Below, one piece after another: positions 53,747-62,356 of a stretch of DNA of 64,000 bases. Position numbers and translations under genes: made by a program. The DNA lies in the NCBI RefSeq assembly GCF_007655005.1, contig NZ_SZVW01000009.1:124001-188000 (forward strand), written 5' to 3'. The stretch's first letter is position 1. Each line of letters opens with the position of its first letter. Origin of the DNA: Streptomyces tibetensis. GTDB taxonomy: Bacteria; Actinomycetota; Actinomycetes; Streptomycetales; Streptomycetaceae. The notes below the pieces were generated by a model. It made no database searches. It was not told where the DNA came from and was given only the letters and a program-made list of their open reading frames with translations.

Positions 53747-54999
53747 CCACGTCCCCGCCCCGCGACCAGCAGGCCACCGGCGGGCTCCCGCCGCTCCTGC
53801 CCGGCCCCCGCCGCCTGCTCAAGCACCCCCGCCTGATGCACTACAACCGGCTCGCGGCCCTGGTGCTCCTGGCCAACACGGCTTTCGCCTTGGCCAGTTG
53901 GCCTCTGGCCGCCCCCACCCTCGGGCACGCGGCCCTCACCAACCTCGCCCTCGCCGTCGTCGTACGCCAGCAGTACGTCGTCAACCTGCTGTTCCGGCTG
54001 GCGACTTCGGCGCCGACGGGCTGGCCGCTGCGGGTCCGCTGGACGCTCGGCAAGGTCTACCACTTCGGCGGACTGCACGTCGGCGGGGCACTGGCGGGCA
54101 CCGCCTGGTTCCTGGCCTCGACGATCACGGCACCCGACGGCCCCGCCAGGGCCGTCGGGTGGACCCTGATCGTCCTCCTCGCGCTGATCATCGCCACCGC
54201 CCTGCCCCCGTTCCGTTCCCGCCGGCACGACCACTTCGAGAAGATCCACCGCTTCGGCGGCTGGGCGGCCCTGGCCCTGTTCTGGACGCACACGCTGCTG
54301 TCGTCGCCGGGCCCGTGGCAGGTCGGCACACTCGCGGTGATCACCTTCAGCGTCGCCCTGCCCTGGCTGCGGCTGCGCAAGGTGGAGGTCCGCCTCGAAC
54401 GCCCCTCCTCGCACGTCGTGCTGGCCCGCTTCGACCACGGCGAGACCCCCTTCGCGGGCTCCTCCACCGCGATCAGCCGCAGCCCGCTCAAGGAGTGGCA
54501 CTCCTTCGCCAACGTGCCCGCCCCCGGCGAGTCCGGCTTCCGGCTCACGATCTCCCGGGCCGGCGACTGGACCGGCTCCTTCATCGACGACCTGCCCCGC
54601 CAGGTGTGGGTCAAGGGCATCACCACGGCCGGCGTGGCCAACATCGAGGTCCTGTTCACCAAGGTGGTGTACGTCGCCACCGGCAGCGGCATCGGCCCCT
54701 GCCTGCCCCACCTGCTCGCCGCCCAGGTGCCCTCCCGGCTGGTCTGGGCGACCCGCGACCCCCGGACGACCTACGGCGACGCCCTGGTCGACGAGATCCT
54801 CGCCGTCCAGCCGGACGCCAGGATCTGGGACACCTCACGGCACGGCAAGCCCGACATGGTGCGCCTCGCCCACGAGGCCTGCCGGGACTTCGGGGCGGAG
54901 GCGGTCATCTGCATCTCCAACAAGAAGCTGACCTGGCAGGTGGTCCACGGCCTGGAACGGCGGGGCATCCCGGCGTACGGCGCGATCTGGGACTCGTAG
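53743..54999 (+). CDS. Ferric-reductase-like membrane flavoprotein
   Basis: 418 residues from ATG 53743. About six membrane segments lie between residues 36 and 207, with His107, His112, His169 and His183 placed like haem ligands of ferric reductases and NADPH oxidases. The C-terminal half is a soluble reductase: WHSFANVPAPGESGFRLTISRAG resembles the FAD site and VATGSGIGPCLPHLL the NAD(P) pocket. It should carry electrons across or along the membrane. From memory, fungal TmpA-type proteins fuse similar parts to an adenylation domain, which is the gene next door here. Iron reduction is therefore not the only possible job. Confidence 0.8.
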   Translation: MTTSPPRDQQATGGLPPLLPGPRRLLKHPRLMHYNRLAALVLLANTAFALASWPLAAPTLGHAALTNLALAVVVRQQYVVNLLFRLATSAPTGWPLRVRWTLGKVYHFGGLHVGGALAGTAWFLASTITAPDGPARAVGWTLIVLLALIIATALPPFRSRRHDHFEKIHRFGGWAALALFWTHTLLSSPGPWQVGTLAVITFSVALPWLRLRKVEVRLERPSSHVVLARFDHGETPFAGSSTAISRSPLKEWHSFANVPAPGESGFRLTISRAGDWTGSFIDDLPRQVWVKGITTAGVANIEVLFTKVVYVATGSGIGPCLPHLLAAQVPSRLVWATRDPRTTYGDALVDEILAVQPDARIWDTSRHGKPDMVRLAHEACRDFGAEAVICISNKKLTWQVVHGLERRGIPAYGAIWDS

Positions 55000-55011
55000 A
55001 AGGGGATACCG

Positions 55012-55791
55012 ATGAACAACCTGAAGCTGGAACGTGACGGCCGGGTGGTGACCGTACGTCTGCACCGCCCGCACGTACGCAACGCGCTCAGCTCGGCGCT
55101 GCTGTCCGAACTCCTCGACACCCTGCGCCCGTTGGACGCGGACCCAGAGGTCGGCTGCTTCGTCGTCACCGGCTCGGACACGGTCTTCGCCGCGGGCGCC
55201 GACATCAGGGAGATGGCCGGGAAGTCGGCCGTCGACATGGCGGCCGAGGACTACTTCGCCGGCTGGGAGGAGTTCGCGGACCTCCGCACCCCGAAGATCG
55301 CGGCCGTCAACGGACATGCCCTCGGGGGTGGTTGCGAGCTGGCGATGATGTGCGACCTGGTCGTCGCGGGGGAGTCGGCGGTCTTCGGGCAGCCCGAGAT
55401 CAAGCTCGGCGTGATCCCCGGCATCGGCGGCACCCAGCGGCTGACCCGGCTCGTCGGCCGGGCCACGGCCATGGACCTGGTCCTCACCGGTCGCACCATG
55501 GACGCACGGGAGGCTGGACGCTGCGGTCTCGTCTCCCGTGTGGTCCCGGACGACCGGGTCCTGCCCGAGGCCCTCGAAGCGGCGGCGGCGATCGCCTCGT
55601 ACGGCAGTGCGGCGGTCAGGGCGGCCCGTGAGTGCGTCGACCGGGCCCTCGAAACCGGTCTGCGCGACGGGATCCGCTTCGAACGCCGAGTCTTCCACGC
55701 CCTGTTCGCCACCGACGACCAGAAGGAGGGCATGACGGCGTTCCTGGAGAAGCGCCCCCCGCGCTTCCAAGGGCACGGGCACGGGCACTGA
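55012..55791 (+). CDS. Enoyl-CoA hydratase/isomerase family protein
   Basis: 259 residues of crotonase fold. The oxyanion hole is formed by FAAGADIREM and GHALGGGCEL; both catalytic glutamates of hydratases are kept (Glu109 in GGCEL, Glu129 in GQPEI). It would add water to an enoyl thioester or carry out a related reaction. It starts 12 nt after the membrane flavoprotein gene, so it belongs to the same operon. The C-terminus ends in a GHGHGH tail, perhaps metal-binding. No other fatty-acid oxidation gene is near. Confidence 0.92.
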   Translation: MNNLKLERDGRVVTVRLHRPHVRNALSSALLSELLDTLRPLDADPEVGCFVVTGSDTVFAAGADIREMAGKSAVDMAAEDYFAGWEEFADLRTPKIAAVNGHALGGGCELAMMCDLVVAGESAVFGQPEIKLGVIPGIGGTQRLTRLVGRATAMDLVLTGRTMDAREAGRCGLVSRVVPDDRVLPEALEAAAAIASYGSAAVRAARECVDRALETGLRDGIRFERRVFHALFATDDQKEGMTAFLEKRPPRFQGHGHGH

Positions 55792-55802
55792 CACCACCGG
55801 CC

Positions 55803-55826
55803 GGCCGGGGGCGTCCGCCCCCGGCC
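55803..55826. terminator. Bidirectional hairpin, hydratase and SanA-like genes
   Basis: Perfect 11-bp arms (GGCCGGGGGCG at 55803 and its complement at 55816) with a 2-nt loop, between two convergent stops. Confidence 0.75.
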
Positions 55827-55829
55827 GAG

Positions 55830-56528
55830 TCACCCGCGAGGGTCCCCGGCCGTCGCCAACGCCCGCTCCACACCCGGCTCCCGCGGTCCGAGGAACCGCG
55901 GATCCGGGCGGAACACCGCGTCCAGCGCGGCCTTCCCGGCGGCGAGGATCTCCCGGGCGCCCCCGTAGTACCAGGTCGCGTCGTGCACGGCGTCCACGCC
56001 GACGCCGTACGAGGAGATCCCCGCCGTCTCGCACAGCGCCACCGCCCGCCGGATGTGGAAGCCCTGACTGATCAGCACGGCCTGATCCACCCCGAAGATC
56101 TTCTTCGCGCGCACGCAGGAGTCCCAGGTGTCGAACCCCGCGTAGTCGCTGACGATCCGCCCGTCGGGCACCCCGTGCCGCGTCAGATACGCGCGCATCG
56201 CGTCCGGCTCGTCGTAGTCCTCCCGGCTGTTGTCCCCGGTGACGAGCACCACCTCCACCCGTCCCTCCCGGTACAGCTTCGCCGCGGCGTCGAGCCGGTG
56301 CGCGAGATACGGCGAGGGCTCGCCCTCCCACAGCCCGGCACCGAACACCACCGCCACCTCGGTACGCGGCACATCCGCCGCCGTCCGCAGCCGGTCACCC
56401 GCCACGGCGTACATCCACGTCGCCGGAAGCAGGGCCAGCACGCACCCGGCCATCACGGCCTGCACCAGCCGTCGCTGCCCTCGACGGGTACGCGGCAGCC
56501 GTGGTCTTCGGAACGTCACACGACGCAT
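55830..56528 (-). CDS. SanA/YdcF family (DUF218) protein
   Basis: 232 residues. A basic N-terminus and one membrane segment (AVMAGCVLALLPATWMYAVAG) anchor a DUF218 domain facing out: VAVVFGAGLWEGEPSPYLAHRLDAA, VVLVTGDNSREDYDEPDAMRAYL, DTWDSCVRAKKIFG. SanA of E. coli affects envelope permeability and vancomycin entry; the biochemical action is unknown. It stands alone. Confidence 0.88.
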   Translation of the reverse strand: MRRVTFRRPRLPRTRRGQRRLVQAVMAGCVLALLPATWMYAVAGDRLRTAADVPRTEVAVVFGAGLWEGEPSPYLAHRLDAAAKLYREGRVEVVLVTGDNSREDYDEPDAMRAYLTRHGVPDGRIVSDYAGFDTWDSCVRAKKIFGVDQAVLISQGFHIRRAVALCETAGISSYGVGVDAVHDATWYYGGAREILAAGKAALDAVFRPDPRFLGPREPGVERALATAGDPRG

Positions 56529-56691
56529 CGGACGGTCCTCCCCAGGTCGGCCCCTCGACAGTCAGGGACGTCGTCCGGGACCGCCCGGTTCATCCGCAGC
56601 CACGTGACCAGCTTCACTCGATTCGTGGAAACCGCAGGTCAAGGCAGCTCACACAGCCCTGTCCCGCATCGTGAACCGCTGGAAAACACCC

Positions 56692-56718
56692 GTGACGCCC
56701 ACGCAACGGGAAGGCAAC
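56692..56718 (+). promoter_or_regulatory. GlnR-like site before chelatase gene
   Basis: GTGAC (56692), GCAAC (56703) and GCAAC (56714), each 11 bp apart, 22-49 nt upstream of the start. A perfect a-site with two 4-of-5 b-sites. Confidence 0.5.
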
Positions 56719-56740
56719 GCGCCGCCGCCACCATCGGAGC

Positions 56741-57508
56741 ATGCCCAGTCAGCTCAGCCTCGTCCCGCCGCCCGCCACGCGCCGCCCGGCCCCGCCCGCC
56801 CTCGTGGTCGTGGCCCACGGCAGCCGCGACCCCCGTGCGCTGAGCACCGTGCGGGCGCTCCTCGACCGGGTCCGGGCCCTGCGCCCCGACGTGCCCGTGC
56901 ACCTGGGCCACATCGAACTCAACGCCCCCCTGCTCCCCGACACCCTGGCGGCGCTCGGGGACTCGGAGGCGGTTCTCGTCCCCCTCCTCCTCAGCCGTGG
57001 CTACCACGTCAAGCAGGACATCCCCGAGATGGCGGCCGCCTCCCGGGCCCGCACCCACCTGGCCGCCCCCCTGGGCCCCCACCCGCTCCTGGTCGACGCC
57101 CTCCAGGCCCGCCTCACGGAAGCCGGCTGGGGCGGGACACCCCACCGCACCAGCGCGGTCGTCCTCGCCGCCGCGGGCTCCCGCGACCCGGACGCCAAGA
57201 CGGACACGGGCCGCACCGCCCAGCTCCTGGCGACCCGCCTCGGCGTCCCGGTCATCCCGGCCTACGCCTCGGCGGCGACCCCGACGGTCGAAACGGCCGT
57301 CCGCGCCCTCCTGGCAAGGGGGCGCCGCCACATCGCCCTCGCGTCCTACTTCACGGCCCCGGGCCGCTTCGCCACGGAATGCGCCCGGAAGGCCCCCTGG
57401 ATTGCGGCGGCTCCCCTGGGCACCCACCCGTCGATGGCCGACCTCGTCCTCCACCGCTACGAGGAGGCACTGGCGAAGGCGGCCTTCAGGGCATTGGCCT
57501 CAGCCTGA
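56741..57508 (+). CDS. Sirohydrochlorin chelatase-like protein (CbiX/SirB)
   Basis: 255 residues, two CbiX half-domains in one chain: LVVVAHGSRDP and LSRGYHVKQDIPEM in the first, VLAAAGSRDPDAK and LASYFTAPGRF in the second. The first-half His residues (AHGS, GYHV) are those that bind the metal; the second half lacks the matching His. The enzyme puts iron (or cobalt) into sirohydrochlorin. Since NirB needs siroheme and a GlnR-like site precedes this gene, iron chelation for nitrite reduction is the likely job. A terminator-like hairpin follows. Confidence 0.9.
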   Translation: MPSQLSLVPPPATRRPAPPALVVVAHGSRDPRALSTVRALLDRVRALRPDVPVHLGHIELNAPLLPDTLAALGDSEAVLVPLLLSRGYHVKQDIPEMAAASRARTHLAAPLGPHPLLVDALQARLTEAGWGGTPHRTSAVVLAAAGSRDPDAKTDTGRTAQLLATRLGVPVIPAYASAATPTVETAVRALLARGRRHIALASYFTAPGRFATECARKAPWIAAAPLGTHPSMADLVLHRYEEALAKAAFRALASA

Positions 57509-57526
57509 TACCGGCGGAGCGGGACA

Positions 57527-57542
57527 CGCCCCGAAAGGGGCG
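57527..57542 (+). terminator. GAAA-loop hairpin after chelatase gene
   Basis: CGCCCC-GAAA-GGGGCG, a 6-bp stem with a stable tetraloop, 18 nt after the stop. Confidence 0.6.
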
Positions 57543-57563
57543 CGGGGAACGGCGCGACAAGCC
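57537..57563. repeat. Dispersed 27-nt repeat, copy 2
   Basis: Matches 6681-6707 with one mismatch. It begins in the right arm of the hairpin at 57527 and lies just after a stop codon, like copy 1. Confidence 0.7.
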
Positions 57564-57644
57564 ACGACGAGCCCGCACACGCCACACCACCGAACTCGGC
57601 ACACGCGACGGCGTACAGCACACCCGTGCCCGTACTGTCGACAC

Positions 57645-58922
57645 ATGGCAGGCACCGCACAAGACCCCACGGCCTACGACCCGACGTCAGTCGACCGCTG
57701 GGCCCCGGAACCAGACAAACGCCCCGGCCGCACCGCCTTCCAACGCGACCGGGCCCGGGTCCTGCACAGTGCCGCCCTGAGAAGACTCGCCGGCAAAACC
57801 CAAGTGGTCACGCCCGGCACCCTCGGCCCCGCCTGGGACGCCAGCCCCCGCACCCGCCTCACCCACTCCCTCGAATGCGCCCAGGTCGGCCGCGAGCTGG
57901 GCGCGGCCCTCGGTTGCGACCCGGACCTCGTGGAAGCCGCCTGCCTCTCCCACGACCTGGGCCACCCGCCCTTCGGACACAACGGCGAACAGGCCCTCAA
58001 CGAGTTCGCGGCGGACTGCGGCGGCTTCGAGGGCAACGCCCAGTCGCTCAGGCTCCTCACCCGTATCGAGCCCAAACGGTTCACCTCGGAGCGCTCCGTC
58101 GGCCTCAACCTCACCCGCGCCGCCCTCGACGCCGCCACCAAGTACCCCTGGCCCCGCGGCGCGCATCCGACCGACCCGGCCTCGCACAAGTTCGGTGTCT
58201 ACGAGGACGACCGCCCCGTCTTCGACTGGCTCCGCAAGGACGCCCCCGGCACCCGCACCTGCTTCGAGGCACAGGTCATGGACTGGTCCGACGACGTCGC
58301 CTACTCGGTGCACGACGTGGAGGACGGCCTGCACGCCGGTCACATCGACCCCAACTGCCTGCACGCCGACCCCGAACGCCGGGACGTCTTCGAGGTCGCC
58401 CGCGGCCGGTACGTCCCCGCCGACACAGACCCCGCCGAGCTGGCCGAGGCCCTGGACCGGCTCCTCGCCCAGGAGTGGTGGCCGCACGGCTACGACGGCA
58501 CCGCCGTCGCCCAGGCCCGTCTGAAGGACGCCACCAGCCAGCTCATCGGACGCTTCTGCCTGGCCGCCGAGACCGCGACCCGCACGGCCTACGGGGACGG
58601 GCGGCTCACCCGGTACGCCGCCGAGCTCGTCGTCCCGCGCGAGACCCGGATGGAGTGCGCCGTCCTCAAGGCCGTCGCCGACCTCTACGTCATGCAGCGC
58701 GCCGAGCAGGAGCGGTTGCGCGCCGACCAGCGGATCGTCGTCGCCGAACTGGCCGAGGCGCTCACCGCCCGCGCCCCGGACGGCCTGGACCCGCAGTTCC
58801 GCGCCCTGTTCGCCCGGGCGGGGGACGACCGGGCGCGCAAGCGGGTGATCGTCGACCAGATCTCCTCCCTCACCGACACCTCCGCCCGTTCGCTTCACGC
58901 CCGTCTGACGGGGCAGGGATGA
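57645..58922 (+). CDS. dgt: Deoxyguanosinetriphosphate triphosphohydrolase
   Basis: 425 residues of the HD superfamily. The metal ligands are in RLTHSLECAQ (His74) and SHDLGHPPFGHNGE (His103, Asp104), with a later DWSDDVAYSVHDVED (Asp ligand). It splits dNTPs, mainly dGTP, into nucleoside and triphosphate and so controls the nucleotide pool. ATG 57645 begins the family-like sequence; the frame is open much further upstream but overlaps the chelatase gene. Confidence 0.95.
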   Translation: MAGTAQDPTAYDPTSVDRWAPEPDKRPGRTAFQRDRARVLHSAALRRLAGKTQVVTPGTLGPAWDASPRTRLTHSLECAQVGRELGAALGCDPDLVEAACLSHDLGHPPFGHNGEQALNEFAADCGGFEGNAQSLRLLTRIEPKRFTSERSVGLNLTRAALDAATKYPWPRGAHPTDPASHKFGVYEDDRPVFDWLRKDAPGTRTCFEAQVMDWSDDVAYSVHDVEDGLHAGHIDPNCLHADPERRDVFEVARGRYVPADTDPAELAEALDRLLAQEWWPHGYDGTAVAQARLKDATSQLIGRFCLAAETATRTAYGDGRLTRYAAELVVPRETRMECAVLKAVADLYVMQRAEQERLRADQRIVVAELAEALTARAPDGLDPQFRALFARAGDDRARKRVIVDQISSLTDTSARSLHARLTGQG

Positions 58923-59056
58923 GACCGGCGCGACGGGCGGGACGCGAGCACCCCCGAAGGTGACCCTCCGTGGCCTGATCGGGTCACTCCCTCTTCCCGC
59001 ATCACGCTCCGTGCGGGACGCTCGCAAGTGGCGACACCCTGACGAGGAGGCACCAA

Positions 59057-60322
59057 GTGGTCGACGCGGATCAGACATTCGTCATCGTCGGAGGCGGACT
59101 GGCCGGCGCGAAGGCGGCCGAGACGCTCCGGGCGGAGGGCTTCACCGGCCGCGTGATACTGATCTGCGACGAACGCGACCACCCCTACGAGCGTCCGCCC
59201 CTGTCCAAGGGCTACCTCCTCGGCAAGGAGGAACGCGACAGCGTCTTCGTGCACGAACCCGCCTGGTACGCGGCCCACGACATCGAGCTGCACCTCGGCC
59301 AGACCGTCGACGCCGTCGACCGCACGGCCAAGACGGTCCGCTTCGGCGAGGACGGCACCGTCGTCCGCTACGACAAGCTGCTCCTGGCGACCGGCGCCGA
59401 GCCCCGCCGCCTGGACATCCCGGGCACCGACCTGGCCGGCGTGCACCACCTGCGCCGCCTCGCCCACGCCGAGCGCCTCAAACACGTCCTGACCAACCTC
59501 GGCCGGGACAACGGCCACCTCGTCATCGCCGGAGCCGGCTGGATCGGCCTGGAGGTCGCGGCGGCGGCACGCGAGTACGGGGCCGAGGTCACGGTCGTCG
59601 AGCACGGGCCGACCCCCCTGCACGGCGTGCTGGGCCCGGAGCTGGGCGGGCTCTTCGCCGACCTGCACCGCGAGCACGGGGTGCGGTTCCACTTCGGCAG
59701 GCGGCTGACGGAGATCGTCGGCCAGGACGGCATGGTCCTCGCGGCCCGCACCGACGACGGCGAGGAGCACCCGGCGCACGACGTGCTCGCGGCGATCGGC
59801 GCGGCCCCGCGCACCCACCTCGCGGAGGCGGCGGGCCTGGAGATCGCCGACCGGGCCCACGGCGGCGGCATCGTCGTCGACGAGCGGCTGCGCACCTCCG
59901 ACCCGGACGTCTACGCGGCCGGCGACGTCGTCTCCTTCCCGCACCCCCTCTTCGGCACGCGGGTCCGCGTCGAACACTGGGCCAATGCCCTGAACGGCGG
60001 ACCGGCGGCCGCGCGCTCCATGCTGGGCCGGGAGGTGACGTACGACCGGGTGCCCTACTTCTTCTCCGACCAGTACGACCTGGGGATGGAGTACTCCGGC
60101 TGGGCGCCCGCGGGCGCTTACGACCAGGTGGTGATCCGCGGGGACGCCGGGAAACGCGAGTTCATCGCGTTCTGGGTGAAGGACGGCCGGGTGCTGGCCG
60201 GGATGAACGTGAACGTGTGGGACGTCACGGACAAGATCCAGCGCCTGATCCGCTCCAGGGCGAGGGTGAACACGGAGTCCCTGGCGGACCCGCATGTGCC
60301 GCTGGAGAGCCTCGCACCGTAG
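59057..60322 (+). CDS. FAD-dependent ferredoxin reductase-type oxidoreductase
   Basis: 421 residues similar to putidaredoxin/rhodocoxin reductases. FAD motif FVIVGGGLAGAKAAETLRAEG, NAD motif VIAGAGWIGLEVAAAAREYGAEVTVVE, and the late PDVYAAGDVVSFPHPLFGTRVRVEHWANAL. It moves electrons from NAD(P)H to a ferredoxin that serves a P450 or dioxygenase; neither partner is nearby. GTG start with a GAGGAGG site. Gap to dgt is 134 nt with nothing seen in it. Confidence 0.92.
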   Translation: MVDADQTFVIVGGGLAGAKAAETLRAEGFTGRVILICDERDHPYERPPLSKGYLLGKEERDSVFVHEPAWYAAHDIELHLGQTVDAVDRTAKTVRFGEDGTVVRYDKLLLATGAEPRRLDIPGTDLAGVHHLRRLAHAERLKHVLTNLGRDNGHLVIAGAGWIGLEVAAAAREYGAEVTVVEHGPTPLHGVLGPELGGLFADLHREHGVRFHFGRRLTEIVGQDGMVLAARTDDGEEHPAHDVLAAIGAAPRTHLAEAAGLEIADRAHGGGIVVDERLRTSDPDVYAAGDVVSFPHPLFGTRVRVEHWANALNGGPAAARSMLGREVTYDRVPYFFSDQYDLGMEYSGWAPAGAYDQVVIRGDAGKREFIAFWVKDGRVLAGMNVNVWDVTDKIQRLIRSRARVNTESLADPHVPLESLAP

Positions 60323-60350
60323 CTGTCACACCACCCCCGCGCTGTGATTC

Positions 60351-60368
60351 CCGGGGGGCGCCCCCCGG
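60351..60368. terminator. 18-bp GC palindrome upstream of dnaG
   Basis: CCGGGGGG followed by CG and its complement, perfectly symmetric, 28 nt after the reductase stop. It probably ends that transcript before dnaG. Confidence 0.5.
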
Positions 60369-60430
60369 ACCCCCGGCCGGAAAGCCGTCTCGCCTCCGGG
60401 GGTGTCAGTTCGGCCCCGTAGAATCACCTC

Positions 60431-62350
60431 GTGGCAGGACGGATCAACGACGAGGACGTGAAGGCGGTACGGGACGCGGTCCCGATCGACGCCGTGGTGT
60501 CCGAGTACCTCCAGCTGCGCAACGCGGGCGGCGGAAACCTCAAGGGCCTCTGCCCGTTCCACGACGAGAAGTCCCCGTCCTTCCAGGTCAGCCCGAGCAA
60601 GGGGTTCTTCCACTGCTTCGGCTGCCAGGAGGGCGGCGACACCATCACGTTCGTGATGAAGATCGACCACCTCTCCTTCTCGGAGGCGGTCGAGCGCCTG
60701 GCCGGCCAGGCGGGCATCACCCTGCGCTACGAGGAGGGCGGCTACAACCCCTCCCACCAGCGCGGCGAGCGGATCCGCCTGGTCGAGGCCCACAAGATCG
60801 CCGCCGACTGGTACGTGGAACAGCTCGCCACCAGCCCGGAGGCCGACGCCGGCCGCCAGTTCCTCGCCGATCGCGGCTTCGACCAGGCCGCCGCCCAGCA
60901 CTTCTCCGTCGGCTACAGCCCCCAGGGCTGGGACCATCTCACGCGCTACCTGCGCGGCAAGGGCTTCACCGACAAGGAGCTGCTGCTCTCCGGCCTCTCC
61001 CAGGAGGGCCGCCGCGGCCCCATCGACCGCTTCCGCGGACGCCTGATGTGGCCCATCCGCGACATCGGCGGTGACGTCGTCGGCTTCGGCGCCCGCAAGC
61101 TCTACGAGGCCGACAACGGCCCCAAATACCTCAACACGCCCGACACGGCGATCTACAAGAAGTCCCAGGTCCTCTACGGCATCGACCTGGCGAAGAAGGA
61201 CATCGCCAAGGCCTCCCGCGCGGTCGTCGTCGAGGGCTACACCGACGTCATGGCCTGCCACCTCGCCGGCGTGACGACCGCCATCGCCACCTGCGGCACC
61301 GCTTTCGGCGGCGAGCACATCAAGATCCTCCGCCGGCTGCTCATGGACAACGGCTCGGCCCGGGTCATCTTCACCTTCGACGGCGACGCCGCCGGACAGA
61401 AGGCCGCCCTGCGTGCCTTCGAGGACGACCAGAAGTTCGCCGCCGAGACGTACATCGCCATCGCCCCGGACGGCATGGACCCCTGCGACCTGCGCCTCGC
61501 CAAGGGCGACGAGGCCGTCGCCGACCTCGTCGAGCCCCGCACCCCCCTCTTCGAGTTCGCGCTGCGCCAGATCGTGAGCCGCTACGACCTCGACACCCCG
61601 GCGGGCCGCGCCTCCGCCCTGGACGAGGCCGCCCCGATCGTCGCCCGCATCAAGAACAGCGGCGCCCAGCACGAGGTCGCCGTCCAGCTCGCCGGCATGC
61701 TCGGCATCCTCGACACCCAGTTCGTGGTCAAGCGCGTGGCCCAGCTGGCCCGCTGGGCCCGCGACCGCGGCGGCAAGGGCCCCGCCCCGGAGAGGCACCA
61801 CCAGGGGCAGCAGTACGCCGGCCCGCCCCGGCCCGCCACCCCACGGGGCCCGGCCCTCAACCTCCGCAACCCCGTCTTCGCCACCGAGCGGGAGCTCCTC
61901 AAACTCGCCCTGCAGCGCCCCGAGCTGGTCTCCCCGGCCTTCGACGCCTACGGCGTGGACGAGTTCACCGCCCCGCCCTACGCCGCCGTACGCCAGGCCA
62001 TCCAGGACGCGGGCGGCGCCGAACCGGGCGTCGCCGACCCCCAGGACTATCTGGTCAGGGTCCGCGAGGCCGCCCCGGACGACGCGGTCCGCGCGATGGT
62101 GACGGAGCTCGCCGTCGAGGCGATCCTGCTGCACAAGGGCGTGAAGGGGGCCGACGAGGTGTACGCGGGCGCCCAGTTGGTGACGGTCCGCCGCCGGGCC
62201 GTGGAGCGCCGCATCCGCGACATCACGGGCCGGCTCACCCGCCTCGGAACCCACGGCGACCCGGCCGAGCTCGCCGCCGTGCAGAACGAACTGTGGGTCC
62301 TCCAGCAGTACGACCAGACCCTCCGCGAGCACGGCGCCGCCGCGCTCTGA
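60431..62350 (+). CDS. dnaG: DNA primase
   Basis: 639 residues, a normal bacterial primase. The CHC2 zinc ligands are C41, H44, C62 and C65 (LCPFHDEKSPSF, HCFGC). The TOPRIM core holds VVVEGYTDVMACHLAG and FDGDAAGQKAA. A Pro-rich linker near residue 455 leads to the C-terminal DnaB-binding domain. It makes RNA primers on the lagging strand. GTG start at 60431. Confidence 0.97.
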   Translation: MAGRINDEDVKAVRDAVPIDAVVSEYLQLRNAGGGNLKGLCPFHDEKSPSFQVSPSKGFFHCFGCQEGGDTITFVMKIDHLSFSEAVERLAGQAGITLRYEEGGYNPSHQRGERIRLVEAHKIAADWYVEQLATSPEADAGRQFLADRGFDQAAAQHFSVGYSPQGWDHLTRYLRGKGFTDKELLLSGLSQEGRRGPIDRFRGRLMWPIRDIGGDVVGFGARKLYEADNGPKYLNTPDTAIYKKSQVLYGIDLAKKDIAKASRAVVVEGYTDVMACHLAGVTTAIATCGTAFGGEHIKILRRLLMDNGSARVIFTFDGDAAGQKAALRAFEDDQKFAAETYIAIAPDGMDPCDLRLAKGDEAVADLVEPRTPLFEFALRQIVSRYDLDTPAGRASALDEAAPIVARIKNSGAQHEVAVQLAGMLGILDTQFVVKRVAQLARWARDRGGKGPAPERHHQGQQYAGPPRPATPRGPALNLRNPVFATERELLKLALQRPELVSPAFDAYGVDEFTAPPYAAVRQAIQDAGGAEPGVADPQDYLVRVREAAPDDAVRAMVTELAVEAILLHKGVKGADEVYAGAQLVTVRRRAVERRIRDITGRLTRLGTHGDPAELAAVQNELWVLQQYDQTLREHGAAAL

Positions 62351-62356
62351 CACCGG

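Noticed and set aside
57510..57640. Possible tRNA or small RNA downstream of the chelatase gene
   Set aside because: Only a short hairpin and the dispersed repeat are present; no cloverleaf or TTCGA loop motif with matching stems.
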